A stretch of DNA of 64,000 bases from Draconibacterium sediminis (GTDB lineage Bacteria > Bacteroidota > Bacteroidia > Bacteroidales > Prolixibacteraceae), in assembly GCF_000949475.1 (NCBI RefSeq), contig NZ_JRHC01000002.1, positions 578,137-642,136 on the forward strand, in the 5' to 3' direction. This document shows, in pieces, positions 1 to 9,392 of this stretch (its first letter is position 1; the number at the start of each line of letters is the position of its first letter). A model generated the notes under the pieces. It ran no database searches, was not told the origin of the DNA, and worked only from the letters and a program-made list of their open reading frames with translations. Position numbers and translations under genes: made by a program.

Positions 1-796
1 GCAAAACCTGTGCACCAATATATATTGTTGCGCCCACCTCGGCCGCTGCGGCTCTCATCGAATCGGCAAAAACCCTGAAATGCCGGCCATAAAGCTGGCC
101 GGAAATAATTTCAGGCTGCCCGTCTTTATTGGTATTTGTATCAATTTTCCACCCGGCTTCCCACGGCCCGGCATTTTCGTTTCCAATTTCCCAGAATTTC
201 GTGCGGCCGTTATCATAGCGCACCCATTGGGCAGCCAAATGGGCAGCCTGCGCTACCGGATTATCGCTCAACCCGTAACGGGCATAACCATAGTTGATAG
301 TAATGAGCCCCTGCGAGCCGGTTTGCTCACGTAATTTATAATAGTTCCCGGTTGTGGTGGGCCAGTCATTTTTTCCTGAAATGGCATAAAACTTTACTCT
401 TTCTCCCGATGAATCATAGGCAGAATCCGGGATATCGGAAGGAGCACCATCCCAGAAAAAGATATTAGACCAACTTCCTCCCGGAAAACGTATTAAAGAA
501 GGATTCAACAGCTGGGTATTTTCCACAAACGTGGGATTATCGGTGTTATTTCCCATCCAAACAGCTATGGCATTTCCAAAAACATAGTTGGAAATTTTGC
601 CCAGTGTATCGGCTGATAAAGTAACTGTAACAGTTGGCGAATTTACCGTTTTGCTTGCCGCTACCGAGCCTGGGATTGTAGCGTTTTTAGGCGTAAAGTC
701 TTCTAAAAAACAATTCGTTTCCTGTGCCAAAAGCGATGTTGTACAAAAGATCACAGAACACAATGATGCTATAATTTTAAGTTTAGCGTTTTTCAT
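1..796 (-). CDS. Secreted clan GH-A-like glycoside hydrolase, C-terminus cut by window edge
   Basis: An open frame runs from an ATG at 796 (MKNAKLKII...) to the window edge with no stop, giving 265 residues. It starts with a cleavable signal peptide ending near LLAQ. The barrel start shows IRFPGGSWSN, and later FWEIGNENAGPWE. An Asn-Glu pair after a beta-strand is the usual acid/base position of clan GH-A enzymes (GH30, GH39, GH44, GH51, GH79). The nucleophile would lie beyond the edge. It follows the GH29 gene after a 219-bp gap, so it may be the last gene of the left operon or have its own promoter. The family cannot be fixed from this part; an arabinofuranosidase or endo-glucanase-like enzyme is possible. 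Confidence 0.75.
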   Translation of the reverse strand, partial: MKNAKLKIIASLCSVIFCTTSLLAQETNCFLEDFTPKNATIPGSVAASKTVNSPTVTVTLSADTLGKISNYVFGNAIAVWMGNNTDNPTFVENTQLLNPSLIRFPGGSWSNIFFWDGAPSDIPDSAYDSSGERVKFYAISGKNDWPTTTGNYYKLREQTGSQGLITINYGYARYGLSDNPVAQAAHLAAQWVRYDNGRTKFWEIGNENAGPWEAGWKIDTNTNKDGQPEIISGQLYGRHFRVFADSMRAAAAEVGATIYIGAQVL

Positions 797-827
797 GTTT
801 TTATATTTTAAGCAGCAAGACCGACTT

Positions 828-848
828 CAGAAGTCAGAAGACAGAAGT
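828..848. repeat. Three 7-bp tandem units (CAGAAGW) in an intergenic gap
   Basis: CAGAAGT, CAGAAGA and CAGAAGT lie head to tail in the 219-bp gap between the GH29 gene and the left-edge hydrolase. The unit is short and no function is evident. The rest of the gap shows no gene. Confidence 0.4.
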
Positions 849-1015
849 GATTTAATGATTCTTCCGAATACTGACGTAATGCCGGGATTCTTATTCACTT
901 ATCGATTTAGTACTTTAAATTTTCATTCTTCTTGTTCTGAATGTACAGGTTAGTCTGTAAATTAATTCCAGACGGCATGCAGCCAACACAACAATAGAAC
1001 CAGCTTCTATTATCT

Positions 1016-2371
1016 CTAAAAGACAGTAGCTTCCGGCAATCCTGCTACCTCCAAAACTACAACCGAATCGTTGTCGTTCGGGGTATTGGCAGGTAACGAA
1101 ATCCTTATACTCCCATTTTCAAAGGAAGAATCAAGCGCCTTTCCGGGCTCATTCATCAGGTAAATTTTTGTTATGGAGTTTTTGATTGCCGGTATCGAAA
1201 GCATTCCTTCCTGAGGCCATGAAAAAACATGGACAAATAATTTGCCTTCTTTTTTAGTATAAAAACCCCACTCGGGTTCAGCCGCAAACGGGCTGCGTGT
1301 TGTACCATAAATACTTTCTCCGTAGGTATCCATCCATTCTCCGATTGCCTTTAAGGTATCGGCCGTTTGTTCCGGTACTGTCCCGTCGCCCTTCGGGCCA
1401 ATGTTTAGCAAGTAATTTCCATCCCGGGAAACCACTTTCACCAATTCTCTAACCAGGTATTTGGTCGATTTATAGTCATTATCGTTTTTATTGTAGCCCC
1501 AGGTTCGGTTCATCGTTTGGCAAGTCTCCCACTGGCGGCTCCGCGGTACATCAGGTACTTCCTGTTCGGGGCATTCGTAATCCCCCAGACCAAAACTGCG
1601 GCAAACACGTTCGTTAACTACCAGATTAGAATCAAGGCCGGTTAAGTAATTATATAAGTCTATTCCGTCGGCTTTTGTCCACCATTTTTCAGGGCTTGGT
1701 TCTCCGGCATTGTAGGTCCAGTCGCCATCAAACCAAAGAGAAGCGGGATGATAACGATCAATCAACTCCCTGAGCTGCGCTTTCATATCGCGAATGTAGG
1801 CTGTTCGTTCCGAATCCGATTTCATGGTTGAAAAAGTAGAGCCATTCACGTGGTTAATCTCCTGCGAAGAATGACCCCAGTCAAGAATTGAATAATAGAG
1901 ACAAAATTTAATCCCGTTGTCATCACAGGCTCTTTTCAGTTCCATTAGCACATCCCGTTCTCCGAATGATGTAAAACGTGGCAGGCTATACATCTTATCT
2001 CCTGTAACATCTTTAAAACTTTTCACTTTGGTATCCCACATACTAAATCCTTCATGATGTTTGGCCGTGATAACAAGGTACTTCATACCGGCAGCTTTTG
2101 CCAGTTGAACAATTTCGCGGGCATCGAACTCCGACGGGTTAAAATGAGGCGAGACTTGCTGCTGATAATCGGTTTTTTCCCAGTTTTCGATACTGAATGC
2201 CCATTCGCCATGCGCCAAATACGAATAACTACCAAAGTGGATAAACATACCAAAACGGTCGTTGTACCACCATTTTAACTTCTCAGGAATTTGATACTGG
2301 GCATTTGCCCTAAACAACGGATTTAAAAGCAACACCATTATCCACAACAACAAAACAGAATTTCTTTTCAT
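1016..2371 (-). CDS. Alpha-L-fucosidase, family GH29
   Basis: A 451-residue protein with a signal peptide (cleavage near RANAQ, about residue 25), predicted periplasmic. The GH29 pattern is clear: WWYNDRFGMFIHFG near residues 34-47, the TAKHHEGFSMWDT block near 102-113, YYSILDW near 159-165, and LWFDGDW with Asp215 at the usual nucleophile position. The family removes alpha-linked L-fucose from side-chain ends with retention of configuration. It is 31 bp after the esterase gene upstream and probably in the same operon. In a GH5/acetylesterase locus this suits fucosylated xyloglucan. The length is usual for a catalytic domain plus a short beta-sandwich. Confidence 0.93.
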   Translation of the reverse strand: MKRNSVLLLWIMVLLLNPLFRANAQYQIPEKLKWWYNDRFGMFIHFGSYSYLAHGEWAFSIENWEKTDYQQQVSPHFNPSEFDAREIVQLAKAAGMKYLVITAKHHEGFSMWDTKVKSFKDVTGDKMYSLPRFTSFGERDVLMELKRACDDNGIKFCLYYSILDWGHSSQEINHVNGSTFSTMKSDSERTAYIRDMKAQLRELIDRYHPASLWFDGDWTYNAGEPSPEKWWTKADGIDLYNYLTGLDSNLVVNERVCRSFGLGDYECPEQEVPDVPRSRQWETCQTMNRTWGYNKNDNDYKSTKYLVRELVKVVSRDGNYLLNIGPKGDGTVPEQTADTLKAIGEWMDTYGESIYGTTRSPFAAEPEWGFYTKKEGKLFVHVFSWPQEGMLSIPAIKNSITKIYLMNEPGKALDSSFENGSIRISLPANTPNDNDSVVVLEVAGLPEATVF

Positions 2372-2402
2372 AACTTCTAATTAAAACTTCAACCTCTTTT
2401 TG

Positions 2403-3575
2403 TTATTCATTTACATCAACTCCCAATATTGAAAGCATCTCTATACCGTATCGTTTACCTAATTCCCGGTATCCTTCTGAATCAAAATGTGCAGCATCCT
2501 GCCCGGTACAACCATCGGAAGAAATTACATGTGCGGTTGGAATTATATCAGGCAGAGTACCTATTATCGGATTCATTGATGAGCAGCAATTTCCCTCACC
2601 AGAGAATAATTCACCTGCTAAAAGAGGAACCGAACCGGCATCTAAGTCAAGATCAGTTAACATGTCGGTATAAATTTTCTTTACATAAGTCGGCCACTGT
2701 TCCTGTCCGGTATTTGTTTCTCCCTGGTGCAAAAGAATACCTTTAACAACACCATCCTTTTGCGCCAGCTTTGCCTGGTTGATTAAATATTGATAGGGAT
2801 TTCCATCATAGCCAATTACCTGAGAAGTAAACCAGTCGTCTGTAGATGTAGAATCGTAATCCATGTACAAATCCTTGTCAAACAGCCTGATGTCGCATCC
2901 GGCAACAGAAACATTGATAATCCCCACAGTAATGCTGTCGGGCAAATTGGCAACCAATGTTCGTCCGAAATAATCGGCAGGCGAAAGGCCCGAGCCACAT
3001 TGACAAGTAGGCGGCACAGCAGTGTACCATGTTGCTTTTTCCCTGTTCAGATTGTCGCAATCCAATGCCTGAAACAACTTGAAACGGCTGTCAACGGTCA
3101 AATCCTGGCTTTCAATTGCTGCGGCACCATGCATATTCGATTGTCCGAAACAAAGGAAAATGTAAAAATTGTGATCCTGCGCAACGGGCTCAATCGGGGA
3201 ATCCTGCGAATCCTGCGAAACCGTAATCCGTCTGTCCTGCCCATTTTGCGAGGAAACTTTCAATACGCCGGAACGTGTTGAACCGGTATGATTAAGGTCG
3301 GCTGTCAACTGAATTTCAGTACTGCCGCTACCACCACTTGTTTTATTTAACTCCAACCAGGAAAAAGCAGAATTGGCAATACTCCATTGGTCGTTGCCGG
3401 TTACTGTTATATTCGAAGCTCCCCCCTCAGCCGGTAACGAAACCGATGTTGTGGAAACATCCAGGATAGGTTTGATATCCTCATCATTTCCACATGATGA
3501 AAGAATGGTGCACCCCAAAAGCAGTGCTAACATTAGTTTTCCATACAATTTGTGGCGAATCCTGTTATTTTTCAT
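2403..3575 (-). CDS. BACON-SASA lipoprotein, predicted carbohydrate acetylesterase
   Basis: A 390-residue lipoprotein (lipobox LSSC, Cys28, followed by GNDED). Residues about 35-122 form a BACON domain (LPAEGG...W..I ending in RRITVSQ), a module often acting as a spacer or mucin/glycan-associated domain. Residues about 135-388 are an SGNH hydrolase of the SASA type (Pfam PF03629, CE6-like): nucleophile Ser146 in GQSNM, an HQGETN block near residue 283, and AAHFDSEG near the end supplying the His of the triad. It probably removes O-acetyl groups from glycans. Two esterases of different architecture in one operon suggest a heavily acetylated substrate. Confidence 0.85.
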   Translation of the reverse strand: MKNNRIRHKLYGKLMLALLLGCTILSSCGNDEDIKPILDVSTTSVSLPAEGGASNITVTGNDQWSIANSAFSWLELNKTSGGSGSTEIQLTADLNHTGSTRSGVLKVSSQNGQDRRITVSQDSQDSPIEPVAQDHNFYIFLCFGQSNMHGAAAIESQDLTVDSRFKLFQALDCDNLNREKATWYTAVPPTCQCGSGLSPADYFGRTLVANLPDSITVGIINVSVAGCDIRLFDKDLYMDYDSTSTDDWFTSQVIGYDGNPYQYLINQAKLAQKDGVVKGILLHQGETNTGQEQWPTYVKKIYTDMLTDLDLDAGSVPLLAGELFSGEGNCCSSMNPIIGTLPDIIPTAHVISSDGCTGQDAAHFDSEGYRELGKRYGIEMLSILGVDVNE

Positions 3576-3668
3576 TTCAATATAAATTTCAATTTGTTCA
3601 TTTTAACACAAACCCTAATCGTTTAAATAGCAGATTTATGCGATAACTTATCTTATTGGTCACCAATT

Positions 3669-5615
3669 CTATTTTTGGGTTATTCCTTTCCAATCGTCGG
3701 TTCTGAAAGGCACAGCCGGCAATCCCTCTGAATTCACCAGGTTGCATTCTGGATTATCGGCCCAGGCATAGCGCACCGCAACCGGTTCGGCAACCTCATC
3801 GGAATACACAACGATGTCATTTCCATCAATCTCTGCTTTTGCCCAATAGAACTTCCGGTCGTTGCCGGCAATTGCAAAGCCTGTTACTTTGTTTCCATCT
3901 TTTGTTAAGAGGGCTGAACCACCATTGTTAAAATGGATACGTATACGGCCTTCTTCTTTTTGAAAATCATGAAACATGGGTCCGGATGCTACACAATCTT
4001 GTTTATACACCATTTTATTGGCAATTAGTGCCAGCCTCCGACCTACTTCCTGTTTGTTTCCAGGGTGAATATTATTGTCTTCACCAAGATCGATAGCACA
4101 AGCCATTCCGGTATTGGGTTGCGTTAGTGTCAGTGTTTGTGCTTCTCTCAGTTCGGCCCATTCACTTTCTGAAGGCAGCGTTTTTCGTTCCATGTAATTA
4201 GCCAGTTGAACAAATAAAAACGGGAGATTTCCCTGCTGCCAACGCTGCCTCCAGTCTTTAATTAACATGGGAAATAATTCGCGATAATTGTAGGCTCCCG
4301 CTGCATTCGATTCGCCCTGGTACCAGATGTAACCTTTTATGCCATATGGAATTAGCGGATTTATCATGGAATTAAAAAGCACAGTAGGATAATACTGGTA
4401 GTTGAGTATTTTCGGGAAAGAAGGTTCAAGGTCTTTCTTGTATAACCAGTTCCCGGCTAAAGAAATGCTGGAATTCCCATCAGTAATATAAAGCTCATCA
4501 GCCGGTGGGTTTAAACCACCACCGCCCCAAAGCATGGCAACTCGCACTGCAATTGTATTTTCTTCAGTTTGTTGCACCCAACCGGCCGGAATCGTATAAG
4601 AATGAGTAGAATCGGAATACCAAACGTTTTTGCAAATCTCCTTACCGTTAAAATAAAACGAATAGTTCATTTCCGGATGACCAAGGCTAACTGTCAGATC
4701 TTTTCCTGCAAAGGATTCAGGCAACGATATTCTTTTCCGCAGCCAAACCATGCCCTCATAACTGCCAATCCCGAAATCTTTCAGCACATTGGGCATTTCA
4801 ATTTCTGCCCAGTCGGCATCATCATAATCTGTAGCAGTAAAAATCTTGTCGGCATTATTTTGCGGGTTATATACAATATCCCAAATACGCACCCAACTCA
4901 GACTGTCGGCAACAAGGTCTTCGCGATCTAAAGTAAGGGTATCCGTTGCCAGTGTATTTTCCCGGGTAATGGGCGATGTTAGCAGCATCTCCCTACTGGT
5001 CCAGGCTTCAATCGGTGTGCCGCCCCAGGTACTTTGAATAATTCCTACCGGAACGTTTTGATCCTGATGAATTTTGCGGGCAAAAAAGTAAGCAACTGCC
5101 GAAAACTCCTTTACACTGGAAGAATCGCAGACTTCCCACTTGCCGGATGCAATATCTGGCTGAAGCTTTATTTCTTTACTGTGATCGACAACAAAAAAAC
5201 GTACCTGCGGAAAATTGGCGTTGGCAATTTCCTTGCCTGCATCTTTGGCCTGCTGTACCTGCCATTCCATATTCGATTGCCCGGATGCCAACCAAACATC
5301 GCCAATAAGTATTTCATCCAATACTATCGCCTCGTTTGGTTTGTCTTTTTCATAAATTTTAAGCGTATATGGGCCGCCGGCTTTGAACTTCGGAAAATGA
5401 AGCATCCATTTCCCGTCGTTATCTGCTTTTGTTGTCGCTTTGGCATTTCCGAGTTCTGCAATTATCAGTGCTCCCGGAGTTGATTTTCCCCACAATGGAA
5501 TTTTAATATCTCTCTGTAGTACCATGCCGTCGCCAAATACTTTTGGCAAGGATATTTGCGCAGAAACCGCCGCAACAAATAAACAAAACAGAATACTTAA
5601 AACAATTTTTCTCAT
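3669..5615 (-). CDS. SASA-type acetylesterase with an inserted beta-sandwich (CE20-like)
   Basis: A 648-residue secreted protein (signal peptide ending VSAQ, residue 20). An N-terminal beta-sandwich (about 22-100) precedes an SGNH/SASA domain with Ser114 in GQSNMEW. That domain is interrupted at about residues 245-375 by a jelly-roll resembling GH2 sugar-binding modules (WLRKRISLPE...YFNGKE...NTIAVRV). It resumes with GYIWYQGESNA near 430 and NNIHPG near 520, which holds the catalytic His. Split SASA proteins of this type are called sialate O-acetylesterases in databases. CE20, founded on a xyloglucan acetylesterase, has this layout. It lies 12 bp after the GH97 gene, so the two are probably cotranscribed. 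Confidence 0.87.
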   Translation of the reverse strand: MRKIVLSILFCLFVAAVSAQISLPKVFGDGMVLQRDIKIPLWGKSTPGALIIAELGNAKATTKADNDGKWMLHFPKFKAGGPYTLKIYEKDKPNEAIVLDEILIGDVWLASGQSNMEWQVQQAKDAGKEIANANFPQVRFFVVDHSKEIKLQPDIASGKWEVCDSSSVKEFSAVAYFFARKIHQDQNVPVGIIQSTWGGTPIEAWTSREMLLTSPITRENTLATDTLTLDREDLVADSLSWVRIWDIVYNPQNNADKIFTATDYDDADWAEIEMPNVLKDFGIGSYEGMVWLRKRISLPESFAGKDLTVSLGHPEMNYSFYFNGKEICKNVWYSDSTHSYTIPAGWVQQTEENTIAVRVAMLWGGGGLNPPADELYITDGNSSISLAGNWLYKKDLEPSFPKILNYQYYPTVLFNSMINPLIPYGIKGYIWYQGESNAAGAYNYRELFPMLIKDWRQRWQQGNLPFLFVQLANYMERKTLPSESEWAELREAQTLTLTQPNTGMACAIDLGEDNNIHPGNKQEVGRRLALIANKMVYKQDCVASGPMFHDFQKEEGRIRIHFNNGGSALLTKDGNKVTGFAIAGNDRKFYWAKAEIDGNDIVVYSDEVAEPVAVRYAWADNPECNLVNSEGLPAVPFRTDDWKGITQK

Positions 5616-5627
5616 GGATGTAATCTG

Positions 5628-7622
5628 TTACAATTTTTCAAATCGTGCCGCCCAGCCGCCACCGGGTGCCAGATTTATTTCAATTTCATCGATGTTAGAA
5701 ACCATTTTAATCTCACGTTTGTAGTCGGTGGCATCGCGGTCAGCATTCACCCCATCGCTAAATATTACGGCATTGTATTTTCCTTCAGGTAAAAACGACA
5801 GATCAATAGTCAGCGACCGGCTGTCCCAATTGGTCATTGCACCAACATACCAGTCATCACCTTTACGGCGGGCAATAGCGATGCATTCAGATACTTTCGC
5901 ATCACATACAACGGTTTGATCGAATACAGTTGGTGTTTTGGCAATAAACCTTGCACACTCCGACTCTTTTCGGTAGGCTGTCGGATTATCGGCCATCATT
6001 TGTAATGGTGCTTCAAACACCACGTACATAGCCAGTTGATGAACGCGGGTTCCCTGGCTCATCGGCATTGAATTGGAAGGGTAAAAATTGGCCTTTGTCA
6101 CATTACGCATGGCACCAGGGGTATAATCCATCGGGCCGGTCATCATTCGCATAAACGGAAGAGTCACATCATAAGGCGGAACATTGTCGGTTGTCCATTT
6201 TACGTTTTCCATGCCTTTAACACCCTCAAAATTCAGCACGTTTGGCCATGTACGGTGTATGCCTGAAGGTTTCATGCCGTGATAATCGAGGATCATTTTA
6301 TAGCCGGCGGCCATTTCGGCCAACTCGTAGCAAGAGTGCATTGCCGGTTGATCGTCGCGGTCAAAAAAATCAAGCTTAAATCCTCTAACACCCATTTCCG
6401 AATATTTGGCAAACGCCTGTTCTTTCACCTCATTAAATTCATGCCAGGCAGCCCAAAGGATGATATCCACATGCTTGTTTTTGGCATAGTCCAGAATTTC
6501 CTTCAGATCGATCTTATCCGATGTGGTCATCACATCGTGTCCATTGTACCAGCCTTCGTCAAGCACCACATATTCCACACCGTATTCCGAAGCGAAGTCG
6601 ATGTAATATTTGTAGGTCGGGGTATTTATCCCTGCCCGAAAATCGACATGTGAAATGTTCCAGTCGTTCCACCAGTCCCATGCTACTTTGCCCGGTTTAA
6701 TCCACGAGACATCGGCAATGCGGGATGGCGCTGCCAGCCGCTGCACCATATCATTGTCGGCCAATTCTTTGTCGTTATTGCTAAGGAAAACGATCCTCCA
6801 TGGAAACTGGCGGGGAGCAGTTGTTTTAGCAATAAAATCCGCTCTTTGATCGACCATAAAATTAAGGTTGTTAAAACCACCTACGCGTTCCTTTAAGGGA
6901 TATTTTGGGAAAATACCATGAACGCCAAATTTTACAGGGTCATTTATTTTGTAATACATCCCGGGATAATCTTCCAGGTCAGTTTCCATAAGCATGGCTT
7001 TTTTCTGGTTCCCCAAATCGACCAAAAGAGGCAGAATCGCCAACGAATCTGCCCTAAACTGAGACAAAGAAATAGGATCGTACATCGCTTCGAATGCCGA
7101 TTCAAATGGGTCTCCTTCCCTCAAATCGCGCACATATGGTACCCAGGCTTTATGATCTGTTTTAAAGTTAAAATTGGCTTCTTCCTTAGTAATTACAATG
7201 CCTCCTTCTTTTGAAGAAAAGAAGCGATAGGCCACACCATCGTTGTAAGCCCTGAAAATGATGCCAAAGTCGCCTTTACAGGTTATTGTGAGCTGATTAT
7301 AATTATCCGAGACCATTTCTTTACGGTAGTTGATGGCTTTAAATTCGGTGTTCATAGAACTTCGGTTGGCTGATTTTACCTTTACATTTCGGCCCAAAAC
7401 CGTACCGTCTGACAATTGAAGCGAGATCGGTGACGGTGCCAATACAGTATCGCCGGCATTTATCAATGCCCAGGATAACCCGGCACCAGCCTGTATACTC
7501 AAAACAACCTGTTTATCAGGCGATTCCATTTGATAGATTTTCGGCTTGGTTGTAGCGTTGCAATTGAAAATAGAAAAAATTGCAAGCAAAAAAAAGGCAA
7601 TGGAATAGGTTGTTGTTCTCAT
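5628..7622 (-). CDS. GH97 alpha-glycosidase, probably a retaining alpha-galactosidase
   Basis: A 664-residue secreted protein with an N-terminal signal peptide, a GH97 N-terminal beta-supersandwich (about 30-290), a TIM barrel (about 300-560) and a C-terminal beta-domain. Diagnostic blocks are AWDWWNDWNIS near 315, VVLDEGWY near 352, LWAAWHEF near 389 and GFKLDFFDRDDQ near 414. The family has inverting alpha-glucosidases (SusB type) with Gly at one key site and retaining alpha-galactosidases with an Asp nucleophile there. Asp418 in KLDFF fits the retaining type, with Glu466 in NFEG a likely acid/base. The exact role of each residue is inferred by eye. Confidence 0.9.
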   Translation of the reverse strand: MRTTTYSIAFFLLAIFSIFNCNATTKPKIYQMESPDKQVVLSIQAGAGLSWALINAGDTVLAPSPISLQLSDGTVLGRNVKVKSANRSSMNTEFKAINYRKEMVSDNYNQLTITCKGDFGIIFRAYNDGVAYRFFSSKEGGIVITKEEANFNFKTDHKAWVPYVRDLREGDPFESAFEAMYDPISLSQFRADSLAILPLLVDLGNQKKAMLMETDLEDYPGMYYKINDPVKFGVHGIFPKYPLKERVGGFNNLNFMVDQRADFIAKTTAPRQFPWRIVFLSNNDKELADNDMVQRLAAPSRIADVSWIKPGKVAWDWWNDWNISHVDFRAGINTPTYKYYIDFASEYGVEYVVLDEGWYNGHDVMTTSDKIDLKEILDYAKNKHVDIILWAAWHEFNEVKEQAFAKYSEMGVRGFKLDFFDRDDQPAMHSCYELAEMAAGYKMILDYHGMKPSGIHRTWPNVLNFEGVKGMENVKWTTDNVPPYDVTLPFMRMMTGPMDYTPGAMRNVTKANFYPSNSMPMSQGTRVHQLAMYVVFEAPLQMMADNPTAYRKESECARFIAKTPTVFDQTVVCDAKVSECIAIARRKGDDWYVGAMTNWDSRSLTIDLSFLPEGKYNAVIFSDGVNADRDATDYKREIKMVSNIDEIEINLAPGGGWAARFEKL

Positions 7623-7785
7623 TATATATTCATGTTATTTCATTTCAAAAAGCGCAATTTATTTGAATCTTATGCTTTGAAATTGAAGACTTAAATTCAT
7701 CGGTTTAGGGCTTCATATTGAAGATTGTACTACTTCAACTCTTTTTCAATATTATATTAATGTAAGGACTATATTAATTTGATTT

Positions 7786-9273
7786 TTATTGGTTTGCTCC
7801 AGCCATGATAGCATCAAGCGTCCGCTGGTCTTTTACGGTATAATCTGATCGATCAATTAAACCACCTGTGTCCCACCAGAACGGAATCAGACCATTTTCC
7901 AGTGCTTTTCCTGTTACATAAGTAATCCAGTGATCAACTGAATTGTTGTGCTTCTCCAGTTCTTTGGGAACATTATCGCTATTCCCCCTCCGGTAAGTGC
8001 CGTACTCGCCCAGAATTACCGGGATACCCTTATCTACAAACTTGCTTTTTGCCAAACGAAACGACTGATCTACTTCATCCTCTTCTCCGTATGTAGCATT
8101 GCGTTCCGGCTCAATATCAGAATGATAATCTTTACCCCAGTAATAAACCATTTTACCCCAACTTACGTCTTCAGTCAATATGCAAAATTGAGAAGGACTG
8201 TAAAAATGCACCTCAGCCATTAAACGCCCCTCTATCTCATCCGAAGGCATGTTCATCAGATCATTACTTTTTTCAATATTTGTACCTGGTCCCTGAACGA
8301 CAAGCACCCTGTAGCTATTTCTTCCACCTGTAGAGCGGACTGCATTAATGAACGTTTGATGATACGTATGAAGAGCCTCCATCTCTTCTACTGTTTTGAC
8401 AGCCGGTTCGTTGGCACTGGCAAACATCAGATGCTCATCAAAATCGCGCATTGCTGTTGCAATTTGCTCCCAATAAGCTTTTTGTTTGGCACTCACAGAG
8501 TCCACTTTTTCCGGTTTACAGTTGTGCTCAAGCCAACCACCATCATAATGGATATTCAGAAGTACGTACATATCGTTATTAACACAATAACCAACCACCT
8601 CTTTTACCCGGTTAAGCCATTCCGATTTTATGCGGGCTGTTTTATAATCTTCAATATGGATATTATCTCCAGCCCAAGAGTAATCCTTTCTCCAATCCCA
8701 GTCCCAGGCACAAGGGATTCGGATAGCGTTAAATCCTTGTTGTTTTACAGCTTTTACATAGTCCTCGGTGATGGCAGGATTACCCCACGCTGTTACTGCG
8801 GGAGCTTCCATGGTGTTGCCGATATTCCACCCCAGTTTAATTTTTGCTGCAAGCTCTGTTGCTGAACTACTCATACCTGTTGCATCGGGAGCCTGGGGCG
8901 ATGTATTGTAAGAGGGAAATAACCGGCTTACCTGCAAAACTTTAACCCGGCGAGACTGTCCATTTGACGAGTTAATAACCAAGGTAGTTGAACGGGTTGC
9001 GCCGGTACTGTTAACCGTTGTTGACAATTCAATGGTACTGCTTCCACTATTCCCTGAAAGTTGACTTACCTGCAACCACGTCACAGAATTGCTTGTACTC
9101 CATGAGTCGTTCGCATCTATTATAATTGTTGCCTGCCCGCCTTCTGCTTCAAAATTTACCTCTCCTACAGAAACCGTTAGCACACTGTCCACCGGGTCGG
9201 TACCTTCGCAGGATACAAAAAACAGAACTACACTAAGAAAAACTAAAATTTTCTGATTTAATCTAAACATCAT
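7786..9273 (-). CDS. BACON-GH5 endo-beta-glucanase lipoprotein (GH5_4-like)
   Basis: A 495-residue lipoprotein (FVSC, Cys22). A BACON domain spans about residues 30-115. The GH5 barrel follows with KLGWNIGNTMEA (about 146-157), FNAIRIPCAW, LNIHYDGGW, the acid/base in ASANEPAV (Glu289), EVHFYSP, and the nucleophile in ILGEYGTY (Glu423). The GWN.GNT.EA signature is typical of subfamily 4, which includes xyloglucanases, mixed-linkage glucanases and some mannanases. It is probably the surface endo-enzyme that makes the first cuts for the SusC-1/SusD-1 importer. A 163-bp gap separates it from the GH97 gene, and I see no gene there. Confidence 0.92.
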   Translation of the reverse strand: MMFRLNQKILVFLSVVLFFVSCEGTDPVDSVLTVSVGEVNFEAEGGQATIIIDANDSWSTSNSVTWLQVSQLSGNSGSSTIELSTTVNSTGATRSTTLVINSSNGQSRRVKVLQVSRLFPSYNTSPQAPDATGMSSSATELAAKIKLGWNIGNTMEAPAVTAWGNPAITEDYVKAVKQQGFNAIRIPCAWDWDWRKDYSWAGDNIHIEDYKTARIKSEWLNRVKEVVGYCVNNDMYVLLNIHYDGGWLEHNCKPEKVDSVSAKQKAYWEQIATAMRDFDEHLMFASANEPAVKTVEEMEALHTYHQTFINAVRSTGGRNSYRVLVVQGPGTNIEKSNDLMNMPSDEIEGRLMAEVHFYSPSQFCILTEDVSWGKMVYYWGKDYHSDIEPERNATYGEEDEVDQSFRLAKSKFVDKGIPVILGEYGTYRRGNSDNVPKELEKHNNSVDHWITYVTGKALENGLIPFWWDTGGLIDRSDYTVKDQRTLDAIMAGANQ

Positions 9274-9392
9274 TTAACTATAAAAATTATTGAACAATTG
9301 AAGAATATAATCTGCCGGGCAGATACCCAACAGACTTACAAAATAAAGTTGTGGACAAACAGGAGTCTTCTGCCTGCCCACAACAAAAAATA

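Noticed and set aside
588..953. 121-codon open frame on the plus strand at the left end
   Set aside because: It overlaps the N-terminus of the left-edge hydrolase on the other strand and runs into a gap; its protein has no domain or consistent composition.
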